Shown here in pieces: positions 25,464 through 34,304 of a stretch of 64,000 nucleotides of DNA. Made by a program: the position numbers and the translations under genes. Within the stretch, counting starts at the first letter, position 1. Every line of letters starts with the position of its first letter. Source of the stretch: Anaerovorax odorimutans. GTDB lineage: Bacteria; Bacillota; Clostridia; Peptostreptococcales; Anaerovoracaceae. Location of the stretch: contig NZ_JANFXK010000010.1 in assembly GCF_024459955.1 (NCBI RefSeq), forward strand, positions 1-64,000. Direction: 5' to 3'. The notes beneath the pieces are model-generated. The model ran no database searches. It worked only from the letters and a program-made list of their open reading frames with translations, and was not told where the DNA came from.

Positions 25464-27101
25464 ATGACTGAGAAGAATCGGATTTTGGAAAATAAAGAGT
25501 GGGAAGTGAGTTCTGCGCAGCTGCGCAGAACTCACGGTTATGCGGAGCCCAAGGAACAGAAAGAGCTGTTTCGCCGGGCCCACGAAGCAGAGGAGCTGGC
25601 AAGTGAAATCCTCAGATTAGCACGGAGCACGCTCTTGATCAACCTGCGGTTTTTGGAATCGGCCCTTGTGAGAGTTGTTTCGGAAAATGAAACCGCCACT
25701 TCGGAAATGGCAACAGACGGCCAGTTCCTCTATTATAATTCCGTACATGTATGCCGCCAATTCAGAAAGGCGAAGGAAATACCGGTGCGGGATTATTTGC
25801 ATATCGTTCTCCACTGTCTCTTCCGCCATCTTTTTGTCGGCAAAAAAGTCAAGAGCGACCTGTGGGACCTTTGCTGCGATATTGCGGTGGAAAGTTTGAT
25901 CACAGATTTAGGCATAAAAGCCCTGTATTGTGAGCGGCAGGAGCGACAGAAGTGGCTGGTCGAAAAGCTGAGAGCGGAGCTTCCGAGATTGACCGCCGAG
26001 CGGCTGTACCATTATTTCCTCAATCAGGAAGAAATACCGCCCGGTGAATGGCAGCGGATCAGAGAGGCTTTCTACGCCGATGACCATAAGATCTGGCATA
26101 ACCGTCCCGAACTTTCCGGCGAAAACGGAAAAGGGGACCAGCGGGACAGCTACGCTCCGGAAGATGGGGAAAATGTCGATCCGAACACTGCGTACAGCGG
26201 TGAAGACGAGATGGAACCCCAGACAGAGGAAACAGGGGAAGAACGATCCGCAGACGGCGGCGCTGAGAACGATGCCGGCAGTCCGGGCGAGGGAGAGAAG
26301 GGTACAGGAGATCCCAATAAGGAAAAAGAAGACAAAGACAAATCTGCTATGGCCCCGGAAGACATCGAGCGGATGTGGAAAGAAATATCCGAGCGGATAC
26401 AAGTGGATCTGGAGACTTTTTCCGGAACCTGGGGAGACGGAGCGGGCGATATGAGGCAGGCACTGGCGGAGATTAACCGGGAGACTTACGATTACGCCCA
26501 ACTACTGAAACGTTTTGCCGTGCTGGGAGAGAATATGGAAATCAACGATGATGAATTCGATTATATTTTTTACACCTACGGTATGGCGCTTTACCAAAAC
26601 ATGCCGCTGGTAGAACCCCTGGAATATAAAGAGGTAAAACGAGTGCGTGAGTTTGTAATCGCCCTGGATACCTCCGAATCCGTGTCGGGAGAGCTGGTAC
26701 AGAAATTCGTCACCAAGACGTGGAATATCCTAAAGCAGAGCGAAAATTTCTTTACAAAAGTAAACGTACACATCATTCAATGCGGTGCCCGGGTGGAAGA
26801 AGACACCAGGATCACCAGCGACAGGGAATTCGACGCATATATAGAAAGTATGGTCCTGAAAGGCTTTGGTGGAACCGATTTTCGCCCCACGTTCACCTAT
26901 GTGGACAGTCTGATCAAACAGCATGAATTTCAAAATTTCAAAGGATTGATCTATTTTACGGACGGATACGGAACCTTTCCTGCCATGCCGCCGGACTATG
27001 AAGCCGCGTTCGTCTTTGTGGACCAAAAACGAGAAATCCCCGATGTGCCGCCATGGGCAATTAAAATCATGCTGACAGAAGCACAGATCCGGTTATTTTA
27101 A
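25464..27101 (+). CDS. VWA-like domain protein (DUF2201 putative metallopeptidase)
   Basis: A 545-residue protein. Residues about 20-230 match the DUF2201 N-terminal putative metallopeptidase domain, with HIVLHCLFRHLF (an HxxxHxxxRH-like array) near 112-123; a long acidic low-complexity linker, about 235-305, is rich in Glu, Asp and Gly; residues about 395-545 are a von Willebrand A domain with the MIDAS-type ALDTSESVS and a later GFGGTDFRP. Such VWA proteins pair with MoxR ATPases as chaperones for metal-cofactor insertion. The ATG at 25464 follows GCAGGAGAAAG. The MoxR partner is two genes downstream. Confidence 0.87.
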   Translation: MTEKNRILENKEWEVSSAQLRRTHGYAEPKEQKELFRRAHEAEELASEILRLARSTLLINLRFLESALVRVVSENETATSEMATDGQFLYYNSVHVCRQFRKAKEIPVRDYLHIVLHCLFRHLFVGKKVKSDLWDLCCDIAVESLITDLGIKALYCERQERQKWLVEKLRAELPRLTAERLYHYFLNQEEIPPGEWQRIREAFYADDHKIWHNRPELSGENGKGDQRDSYAPEDGENVDPNTAYSGEDEMEPQTEETGEERSADGGAENDAGSPGEGEKGTGDPNKEKEDKDKSAMAPEDIERMWKEISERIQVDLETFSGTWGDGAGDMRQALAEINRETYDYAQLLKRFAVLGENMEINDDEFDYIFYTYGMALYQNMPLVEPLEYKEVKRVREFVIALDTSESVSGELVQKFVTKTWNILKQSENFFTKVNVHIIQCGARVEEDTRITSDREFDAYIESMVLKGFGGTDFRPTFTYVDSLIKQHEFQNFKGLIYFTDGYGTFPAMPPDYEAAFVFVDQKREIPDVPPWAIKIMLTEAQIRLF

Positions 27102-27118
27102 AAAAGCAAGTGAGCAAA

Positions 27119-29050
27119 ATGGAAAACAAGGAATTTGAGATTAAGGATGGAATCCTGATTAAATACAATGGCAAAGAACCTTATGTGACCGTGCCGGATG
27201 AAGTAACAGTCATAGGCGAAGGCGCTTTCCGCGATTGCAGGGAACTGAGAGAAGTGACGCTGCCCCGCAGCGTGGAGAAAATTCTGGACGAAGCGTTTCA
27301 GTGGTGCGCGAACCTTATCAGTGTTCAGGCAACCGACAGCCTGATTTATGTGGGCAGAGACTGCTTCATCGGTACGCCCTTTTATCAATACTACAGCGAA
27401 AATGAAACAGATTGGAATGAAGATTTTCTGTTTTTAGGAAAGTGCCTGGTGAAAGCCCGCAGAAATATACGGCAGGCTAAGATCCCCGCAGGGACGAAGA
27501 TGATCGCCGCCGACGCCTTTGGCGAGCGGGTTCTCCTATCGGAGCTGGTTATCCCCGACAGCGTGGACTATATCGGCTGGCGAGCCTTTTCCGATTGTAC
27601 GGGGCTGACCGGTGTCCATATTCCCGGCAGCGTTAGGGTGCTGGGCTGGCACTGCTTTAAAGGCTGCACAAGGCTTTGGGACGTGCGGCTGGAAGAAGGA
27701 TTGGAAACTATTGAAAACGGCGTGTTCTCCGGGTGCAGAAGACTAAATCGCATTGTCTTTCCAAAGAGCGTGGTCCGGATTGCGGGATGGACCTTTTTTT
27801 CCTGTGGAAACCTGGAAACCGTACAATTCCTTGGAAGGGTAAAGGATATAAATGACTGGGCGTTTTCGGGGTGCGCGGGCCTGCGGAATGTGGTGCTGCC
27901 GGACAGCCTGGAGCGTGTAGGTGTGGATGCGTTTTATGAATGCACCAATCTGGAAGTGATGCTTCCTGATAGCGTCAGATGCATTGAGCGGAGAGCTTTT
28001 TTCGCGAACCGTTGCCTGACAAAGCTGATGCTGCCGGATAAACTGGAGTTTCTGGGAGACAGCGCTTTTTACGGCTGCGCGGGTCTGGAGGAACTGCGGG
28101 TCGGCAGCAGACTGAGAGAATTGCCGGAGCATGCGTTTTTTGGATGCGGCCGACTGGCCAGGCTGGAGCTGGCACCGGGGCTGAAAAGGATCGGAGACAG
28201 CGCTTTTGAAAACTGCAGGCATCTGGAAGAGGCGGAGCTTCCGCCAGGGGTGGAGCGGATCGGAGCACAAGCGTTTTCGGGATGTGGAAGTTTGAAAAAA
28301 ACGACAATCCCGGATAGCGTGAAGGAAATCGGCCCGGGAGCGTTCTGCGGCTGCCGGGAGCTGACAGAGGTCGTGATTTCAAAAGCGGTTGAGCAAATTG
28401 GAGGCGGTGTCTTTGACGACTGTCAGGCGCTGAAAGATGAGGAAGGTTTTATTCTCATCGATCGCTGGTGCTATGGGTATATTGGAACGGCAACAGAGCT
28501 GAATCTGCCTGAACGGGCGACAGCCGTCGCAGCAGGAGCCTTTCGGGATAAGGCGGCGTATAAGCGAATTCGGCTGCCGGAGACGGTTAAGCTAGTGGGA
28601 AATGGCGCTTTCAATGGCTGCGGCCGGCTGGAGCATATCCAGCTGTCAGCAGAAGTCAGAACGCTGGGAAACGATCCTTTTGCGGGCTGCGAAAATCTGA
28701 CGGTCATTGTGGCGCCGGGAATGGTTCCTGGTGAATTTGAAGAAACACGGGATGTATTGGCGGCTGTTATGGGATTTTGTGAAAACGAAAGCCTGTATGG
28801 GGAGACGGCAAACCCATACAGGGCTTATGCGGAGCAGAATCTGATTTCGGTGCTAAACCGGGCGGTTGACTGCAATTTGCTACCCGCAGTAACATACTTT
28901 ACAGAACACAAACTGATCGATGCGGAGCTGTTTAATATCACACTTGAACGCGCCCAGTCCCAAAAGCACATGGAGATCATCGCGGCGCTGCTGGATTATC
29001 GAAGCAGCAGTTTAACGGAATTTTCCGCATTTGACAAGTACAGGATTTGA
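27119..29050 (+). CDS. BspA-type leucine-rich repeat protein, cytoplasmic
   Basis: About 643 residues, nearly all of it LRR_5/BspA repeats of about 23 residues with the pattern I.F.GC..L..I.LP.SV..IG..AF (about 20 copies, e.g. GAFRDCRELREVTLPRSVEK). There is no signal peptide, transmembrane segment or sortase motif, unlike most BspA proteins, so it is likely an intracellular scaffold. The last about 100 residues leave the repeat pattern and are helical (ISVLNRAVDCNLLP). Start is uncertain: ATG 27119 or GTG 27110, both with weak ribosome sites, suggesting coupling to the VWA gene 17 bp upstream. Confidence 0.85.
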   Translation: MENKEFEIKDGILIKYNGKEPYVTVPDEVTVIGEGAFRDCRELREVTLPRSVEKILDEAFQWCANLISVQATDSLIYVGRDCFIGTPFYQYYSENETDWNEDFLFLGKCLVKARRNIRQAKIPAGTKMIAADAFGERVLLSELVIPDSVDYIGWRAFSDCTGLTGVHIPGSVRVLGWHCFKGCTRLWDVRLEEGLETIENGVFSGCRRLNRIVFPKSVVRIAGWTFFSCGNLETVQFLGRVKDINDWAFSGCAGLRNVVLPDSLERVGVDAFYECTNLEVMLPDSVRCIERRAFFANRCLTKLMLPDKLEFLGDSAFYGCAGLEELRVGSRLRELPEHAFFGCGRLARLELAPGLKRIGDSAFENCRHLEEAELPPGVERIGAQAFSGCGSLKKTTIPDSVKEIGPGAFCGCRELTEVVISKAVEQIGGGVFDDCQALKDEEGFILIDRWCYGYIGTATELNLPERATAVAAGAFRDKAAYKRIRLPETVKLVGNGAFNGCGRLEHIQLSAEVRTLGNDPFAGCENLTVIVAPGMVPGEFEETRDVLAAVMGFCENESLYGETANPYRAYAEQNLISVLNRAVDCNLLPAVTYFTEHKLIDAELFNITLERAQSQKHMEIIAALLDYRSSSLTEFSAFDKYRI

Positions 29051-29075
29051 GACAGGAGAAAAGTGAGGAAAGGCT

Positions 29076-30581
29076 ATGAATATCGCGCAGGCAAAAGAAC
29101 AGATCATGAATGCCATGACGGCTTATTTTACAAAAGATGAATTGGGAAATCCCCGCATCCCGGTGGAAAAACAGAGGCCGGTGTTTCTGATCGGACCTCC
29201 GGGGGTAGGAAAAACTGCCATCATGGAGCAGATCGCCGCAGAGCTGGGCGTGGGACTTGTCTCTTATTCCATGACCCATCACACCAGACAGAGCGCTCTT
29301 GGACTTCCCTATATTACAGAAAAAGAATATGAAGGTTTTTCCTATCAGGTTTCCGAATATACCATGAGTGAAATCATCGGCTCAGTCTATGAACTGATGC
29401 GAAACACCGGTCTGCATGAAGGCATTCTGTTTCTGGACGAAATCAACTGTATTTCGGAAACACTGGCTCCCTGTATGCTCCAGTTTCTGCAATACAAAGT
29501 ATTCGGGCAGCATCAGGTGCCGCCGGGATGGATTGTGGTTACTGCCGGTAACCCGCCGGAATACAACAAGTCAGTTCGGGATTTCGATATTGTCACTTGG
29601 GATAGATTAAAGCGGATTGACGTGGAACCTGATTATGAGGCATGGAAAGCTTATGCCAATAAGAAAGGTGTCCATCCGGCGGTTATGACCTATTTGTCGG
29701 CCCGGAAAAAAGATTTTTACAAGGTGGAAAGCACTGTGGACGGAAGGAATTTTGTAACCGCGCGCAGCTGGGACGATCTTTCGGAAATGATCCGGCTCTA
29801 TGAAGAAAACAGTCTCAAGGTGGATGAACGCCTGATCTGTCAGTATTTGCAGGATGCCAAGACGGCCAAAGAATTCGCCATCTATTATGATCTGTTCAAT
29901 AAATACCGCAGCGATTATAAGATTGAGGAAATCATGGACGGAAGGGCGGATGAGGCGATTGTTTTCAGAGCCAGCCAGGCGGCGATTGATGAGCGGCTGT
30001 CCCTTCTGGGGCTGTTGTTTGATGCCGTCACTTCAAAGCTGCGCAGTGTATGCGAGCAGGAAGATGTGCTGGATCTCTTGACTGCCGAGCTAAAGAAGAT
30101 TAAAGAAGCGCTGCCGGACCGGGAAGGCAAGGTGTCGGATTTGCTGGAGGAACATATAGCCGCGCTGGAGGAAAAGCTGGAAAGCGGGCGAAAAGCCTCA
30201 TCCATGTCCGCGGCCAGCCGGAAATCCATGCAGCGAGCCATCGCAAGACTGGAGGACTTTCGGGCGGCTGCAATGAGAGAAAGGGCGGCGGACTTTGAGA
30301 CAGTAAGGACGGCTTTTGGAACCCTGGTGTCGGATTTGAAGCTTCTGGCCGGGAAAGCGGGAGCAGCGCTGGAGCATAGCTTCGGTTTTTGCGAAAAGGC
30401 TTTTGGCGATGGCGATGAGATCCTGCTCTTTGTCACAGAGCTGACCGTCAATTATTACAGCGCGAGATTTATCGGTCATTACGGCTGTGACAAATATTAT
30501 CTCCACAATAAAGAGCTGCAGTTTCAAGAGCGGCAGCAGGAGTTAATAAAACGGGTAAATAAGATGGATTGGGAATGGTAG
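29076..30581 (+). CDS. MoxR-type AAA+ ATPase
   Basis: A 501-residue AAA+ protein. Walker A GPPGVGKTAIM is at about 40-50 and Walker B ILFLDEINCIS at about 117-127; sensor 1 is VVTAGNPPEYN; an arginine-rich ARSWDDLSEMI follows. The C-terminal 200 residues are helical and partly coiled coil (LLEEHIAALEEKLESG), longer than in standard MoxR. With the VWA protein it forms a MoxR-VWA pair like CoxD-CoxE, in which the ATPase remodels a metalloenzyme for cofactor insertion. It lies in the operon behind the LRR gene with GTGAGGAAAGG before the ATG. Confidence 0.87.
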   Translation: MNIAQAKEQIMNAMTAYFTKDELGNPRIPVEKQRPVFLIGPPGVGKTAIMEQIAAELGVGLVSYSMTHHTRQSALGLPYITEKEYEGFSYQVSEYTMSEIIGSVYELMRNTGLHEGILFLDEINCISETLAPCMLQFLQYKVFGQHQVPPGWIVVTAGNPPEYNKSVRDFDIVTWDRLKRIDVEPDYEAWKAYANKKGVHPAVMTYLSARKKDFYKVESTVDGRNFVTARSWDDLSEMIRLYEENSLKVDERLICQYLQDAKTAKEFAIYYDLFNKYRSDYKIEEIMDGRADEAIVFRASQAAIDERLSLLGLLFDAVTSKLRSVCEQEDVLDLLTAELKKIKEALPDREGKVSDLLEEHIAALEEKLESGRKASSMSAASRKSMQRAIARLEDFRAAAMRERAADFETVRTAFGTLVSDLKLLAGKAGAALEHSFGFCEKAFGDGDEILLFVTELTVNYYSARFIGHYGCDKYYLHNKELQFQERQQELIKRVNKMDWEW

Positions 30582-30606
30582 TACCGATCGTTTGAAGGAG
30601 GAAACT

Positions 30607-31065
30607 ATGGGCAAATACAGTACGATTGAAGAACAGAAGAAGGTCTGCTTACCACTGATCGAGGAGGAGCGAAAGGCCTATATCAAAGCGGAGCACGGAC
30701 GTTTGCAGGGCGTGATGAATACTGCCTATTGGGACAGCGAAGCCGGAGAATATGTGATTTTCCATTCTCTGCCTGACTTAAATCCGGCCCTGGACGAAGT
30801 AGGTGACCCCTACGATCTGACCATGGAAGAGATCGCGCTGCTTCCAAGTCTGAAAAAGCGGATTGAACGTGTACAGACGTACAGCTATCTAAAGCTCTAT
30901 CCGGTATTTCCGGAAGAAAGGGAGCGGCTGACGCTCCTGGGACAGATGAAGACCAAGCTGGATCTGGGAAAGCTCTGTACAGACGAGGAAGTCGAAGCGC
31001 TCATCTCGGGGCACCAGCGATTTATCCACTATAAGCTGGATGATGCCGTTGAAGTAATTATGTGA
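30607..31065 (+). CDS. Hypothetical protein, 152 residues
   Basis: No family recognised. Starts MGKYSTIEEQKKVC; the middle has YWDSEAGEYVIFHSLPDLNPALDEVGDPYD; charged, soluble, no membrane helix, two Cys at most. AAGGAGGAAACT before ATG at 30607 is a strong site; an earlier in-frame ATG at 30592 lacks one. It lies 25 bp after the AAA gene and 13 bp before the trigger-factor-like gene, so it is part of the same unit and probably works with the MoxR-VWA-LRR set. Confidence 0.75.
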   Translation: MGKYSTIEEQKKVCLPLIEEERKAYIKAEHGRLQGVMNTAYWDSEAGEYVIFHSLPDLNPALDEVGDPYDLTMEEIALLPSLKKRIERVQTYSYLKLYPVFPEERERLTLLGQMKTKLDLGKLCTDEEVEALISGHQRFIHYKLDDAVEVIM

Positions 31066-31078
31066 AAGGGGAACAGCC

Positions 31079-32092
31079 ATGAAAACTTTGCGGAAAGAAA
31101 TAAAGGAAAATCGTATGACAGTTACGATCCAGGCGGCTCCCGATGAATATCGAATGGCAGCAGGAGAGTCCATAGAAACAGCTGTGCAGCTGTTTTTCGA
31201 TCGATTCCTTGCAGCGGAAAAGCTTCGGATTATCGGTAAACCACAGGTGACGGAAGTCTGCTGTCCACCGGACAAGAGCCTGGAGTTTACGGTAAAGGCC
31301 GATTTGTACCCGGAGGTGCGTTTGGGACAGTACAAGGGCATTCAAGCTTCTGTGAAGCGGGAAGAAAACGAAATGGCCTTTATGGATCAGGTCTTGAATA
31401 TTGCCTGTGACAATATGGACGCCGATGTGACCGAGCCTCTGATCGCACAAAAATTAGACGCCATGATCGCCCAGGAAAAACTGAATATCCATCAGGATTC
31501 CATCTACTATCTTTTAGCTGACACCACTGCGGTGCTGACAGACGTCTATCACATAGCGGGCAGCTACAGGCCGGCCGAGCAGGTCAAGGCTGAAGCTTTG
31601 GATATTATGCTGCAAGCCGTATCTTCGGATAATCAGGAGCAGGAGGTTCCCTTTATAAAAGCGCAGATGAAAGCCATGGCTGCCAGATACAACGATCTTT
31701 CCGAGGATTTTGACCGGCAGATCGACGAGGCTTTTGAGCGGCGCAGGACAAAGAAGGCGGCCATGACGGGAGACGACATTGCGGATGAGGCCTTCACTGC
31801 TTACCTGGGTACCATCGGCCTTGATGAAGAGAAGCTGCGAAAGGAGCGCCGCCGGGAAGCCGTGCGGGCAGTACGCTGTGATCTGTTGTTTGACGCCGTA
31901 GCCCAGGCAGAGCGGCTTACCGTTTATCAGGATGAAATGGACGCAGAACTGAATCAGATCGCCCGTCAGTATCAGATGGAATTGGAGGACGTAATCGAAG
32001 GAGTGGATCCGGAGCCGATTCGCTGGAAGCTGCTGCGGGACCGGGCCTGCAAACTGATCCTTGAAAGCGCAGTCTGCGGGGACAATGCGTAG
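31079..32092 (+). CDS. Trigger-factor-like protein lacking the PPIase domain
   Basis: A 337-residue protein. Residues about 1-95 resemble the end of the trigger factor ribosome-binding domain and its link, ending in FTVKADLYPEVRLGQYKGIQ, which is the trigger factor consensus. Directly after this the peptidyl-prolyl isomerase domain is missing and two stretches like the trigger factor C-terminal chaperone arms follow (VTEPLIAQKLDAMIAQEKL; AERLTVYQDEMDAELNQIA). It is not the housekeeping tig (about 430 residues) and lacks the GFRxGKxP ribosome signature. Probably a dedicated chaperone for a client in this operon. Homology is by eye and needs a profile check. Confidence 0.6.
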   Translation: MKTLRKEIKENRMTVTIQAAPDEYRMAAGESIETAVQLFFDRFLAAEKLRIIGKPQVTEVCCPPDKSLEFTVKADLYPEVRLGQYKGIQASVKREENEMAFMDQVLNIACDNMDADVTEPLIAQKLDAMIAQEKLNIHQDSIYYLLADTTAVLTDVYHIAGSYRPAEQVKAEALDIMLQAVSSDNQEQEVPFIKAQMKAMAARYNDLSEDFDRQIDEAFERRRTKKAAMTGDDIADEAFTAYLGTIGLDEEKLRKERRREAVRAVRCDLLFDAVAQAERLTVYQDEMDAELNQIARQYQMELEDVIEGVDPEPIRWKLLRDRACKLILESAVCGDNA

Positions 32093-33470
32093 CCTGAAGC
32101 TGGGACCGGAAGCAATGGAGCACGGCGATTTAAAAAGGCTTTTGGTCAGCTTTTGTGTTCCGTCACTTTTAAGCAGTCTGGTGACTTCTGTCTATAATAT
32201 TGTGGACCAACTTTTCATCGGAAATGCGATGGGAATCCTGGGAAATGCCGCTACTAATGTGGTATTTCCGGCCGTCACGCTGATCACGGCGCTGTCTTTG
32301 ATGTGCGGTGTCGGCACCTCCGCAGTCATGAACCTGGCCCTGGGCAATGGAGATATGGAGAAAGCCAGACACGCCGCCGGCTGCGGGATCGGTCTGATGA
32401 TTCTGTGCGGCGGGGTGGTTTCCGCGGCAATGCTGATTTTTACCGAACCACTGCTGTATCTATTCGGGTGTACTGATGCGGTGCTGCCCTACGCGATGCC
32501 CTATGCCAGAATTACGGCAGTCGCCTATATCTTTTCGCTCATAGGGACGGCAGGCCCGTTTCTTTTGCGTGCCGATGGAAGTCCGGGATTCGCCCTGGTC
32601 TGTACCGTGGCCGGTTCCGTACTGAATGTGGCGCTGGATGCGCTTTTCATTTTCGGCTTTCATTGGGGGATCCGGGGAGCAGCCTGGGCAACAGTGATCA
32701 GTCAGCTGGTCAGCGCGGCGATGGTTCTGGTGTACCTGCCCCATTTTAAAACGCTGCGTCTGGACCGCAGCGCGTATAAACCCAATGGAAAACTGTATCT
32801 GAATATCGCCGCCCTGGGAGCAGGGCCTATGTTCAATTTTTTGACGCAGGCGCTGGTGCAGATCTTCCTCAACGGAGCTCTGCGAACCTATGGCGGGGCC
32901 AGCATCTACGGCAGCGAAACTGCGCTGGCTGTGGCCGGAGTCGCCAATAAAGTCAACACCATTGCCGTAGCAGTGGTTACGGGGCTTTCCAATGGTATGC
33001 AGCCGATTGTCAGTTATAATTACGGCAAAGGCAACTATAAACGCGTGGCGGAAACAGGCAAGCTGGTCATAAAGGTGATTCTGATTGTTTCCTTTGTGAT
33101 CTTTCTCTGCTATCAGCTTATTCCCAGGCAGATCACAGCGCTGTTCGGTGACGGAGATGACGACTATTTTGCGTTTGCGGCTTCCTATTTTCGTATCTTT
33201 CTGATGCTGATCTGCGTCAACGGCCTGCAAAGCTCGGTAGGAGGATTTTTTTCTGCCCAGGGAAAACCAAAGCAGAGCATACTGATTTCTTTGACAAGAC
33301 AGGTCCTCATGCTGCCGCCGCTGCTGATAATTCTGCCGCGGTTCTTCGGACTGAACGGAGTCCTTTGGGCAGGGCCTATCGCTGATTTTGCCATGGCGGT
33401 TCTGGCGGGCTTCCTGCTGAGGAACCAGCTCAACGAGCTAAGGATGAACGATGACCGCACTGCCGTGTAA
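32085..33470 (+). CDS. MATE-family multidrug/metabolite exporter
   Basis: About 461 residues, 12 hydrophobic helices in two related halves. N-half marks are VYNIVDQLFIGNAMG and GVGTSAVMNLALGNGD; C-half has GLSNGMQPIVSYNYGKGN and GGFFSAQGKPKQS, typical of the NorM/DinF branch. It exports a cationic or organic compound using the sodium or proton gradient. The ATG at 32085 overlaps the end of the trigger-factor-like gene by 8 bp; ATG 32115 is an alternative. Its 3' end overlaps the convergent methyltransferase gene by 33 bp. Last gene of the 12-kb unit. Confidence 0.92.
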   Translation: MRSLKLGPEAMEHGDLKRLLVSFCVPSLLSSLVTSVYNIVDQLFIGNAMGILGNAATNVVFPAVTLITALSLMCGVGTSAVMNLALGNGDMEKARHAAGCGIGLMILCGGVVSAAMLIFTEPLLYLFGCTDAVLPYAMPYARITAVAYIFSLIGTAGPFLLRADGSPGFALVCTVAGSVLNVALDALFIFGFHWGIRGAAWATVISQLVSAAMVLVYLPHFKTLRLDRSAYKPNGKLYLNIAALGAGPMFNFLTQALVQIFLNGALRTYGGASIYGSETALAVAGVANKVNTIAVAVVTGLSNGMQPIVSYNYGKGNYKRVAETGKLVIKVILIVSFVIFLCYQLIPRQITALFGDGDDDYFAFAASYFRIFLMLICVNGLQSSVGGFFSAQGKPKQSILISLTRQVLMLPPLLIILPRFFGLNGVLWAGPIADFAMAVLAGFLLRNQLNELRMNDDRTAV

Positions 33471-34292
33471 ATCGCACAGCGGCAGGAGCAGCAAAGATCC
33501 GCAGTTCTTTTCATAATCGGCGACCGCCTGCCTGGCTCCGCGAAACCGTCCGTTGTTATAGTCATGAAGCAGAATCATGCCTCCCGGATTGAGCCGGGGA
33601 TAGAAGTATTCCAGACCGGCTGAGAGCGGAGCATAGAGATCGGCATCGAGACTGACAAGCGCATAGCGTTCTTCCTTTAGACCGGCAGATGTCTTTGGAA
33701 AGTAGCCTTTGCGGATTACCACCCGGTCAGGATGAGGCATGCGTGAAAGGACTGCTTCGGCAGAGGTATCGGAAAAATCACCCGCCGCCGCTTTGGAGCA
33801 GCCCAGTTCCATTTCTGTGGCAATATCCCTTGAGTCAAAACCCTGAAACGTATCGAAGAGATACAGTCTGCGCTCAGGAAAACGTTGGTTGAGTACGCAG
33901 GCGGTATCTCCTTTGTATACGCCCAGTTCGGCGATACTGCCGGGAATGTTCTGTTCTGTGATGCGTTCTGCCATGCGCAGCAGGGTGGCTGTGCGGATAT
34001 CCAATTGCCGGTATAAATCGTGAAGGTGAATAAATGTTCCGCAAAAGCCGGCCAGATCAGCCTGCTGCCGCAGCTCCCGGCCGCGCATGGAATCGATGAC
34101 ACCAATCAGCGCAAACTGAGGCTCCAGCCGGATGGCCTGTTCAACAGACATGACGGGAATCCGGCCGATCCTAGTGCCGTGAAGCTCCGGATTGTTATCT
34201 CCGAAGGCTAAAAGAGTCAGGTATGAGTGATTGAGGAGATTGCTGAAGGCGCGGCCTGCCTGGCCGGCCCCCAGCATGACAGCAGTATACAT
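33438..34292 (-). CDS. TylF/MycF-family methyltransferase with N-terminal Rossmann-like region
   Basis: A 284-residue protein. Residues about 1-95 resemble a nucleotide-binding domain (MLGAGQAGRAFSNLL; FGDNNPELHGTRIGRIPVMS) as found in sugar-nucleotide-linked enzymes; about 105-284 is a TylF-type SAM methyltransferase with AELGVYKGDTACVLN (motif I), LYLFDTFQGFD, and the metal-binding LVSLDADLYAP and ILLHDYNN. TylF/MycF enzymes O-methylate sugars, so a surface glycan or small-molecule sugar is a likely substrate. AAAAGGAGCACC before ATG. Followed by the membrane protein gene upstream on the same strand, 12 bp apart. Confidence 0.82.
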   Translation of the reverse strand: MYTAVMLGAGQAGRAFSNLLNHSYLTLLAFGDNNPELHGTRIGRIPVMSVEQAIRLEPQFALIGVIDSMRGRELRQQADLAGFCGTFIHLHDLYRQLDIRTATLLRMAERITEQNIPGSIAELGVYKGDTACVLNQRFPERRLYLFDTFQGFDSRDIATEMELGCSKAAAGDFSDTSAEAVLSRMPHPDRVVIRKGYFPKTSAGLKEERYALVSLDADLYAPLSAGLEYFYPRLNPGGMILLHDYNNGRFRGARQAVADYEKNCGSLLLLPLCDLHGSAVIVHP

Positions 34293-34304
34293 AGGTGCTC
34301 CTTT

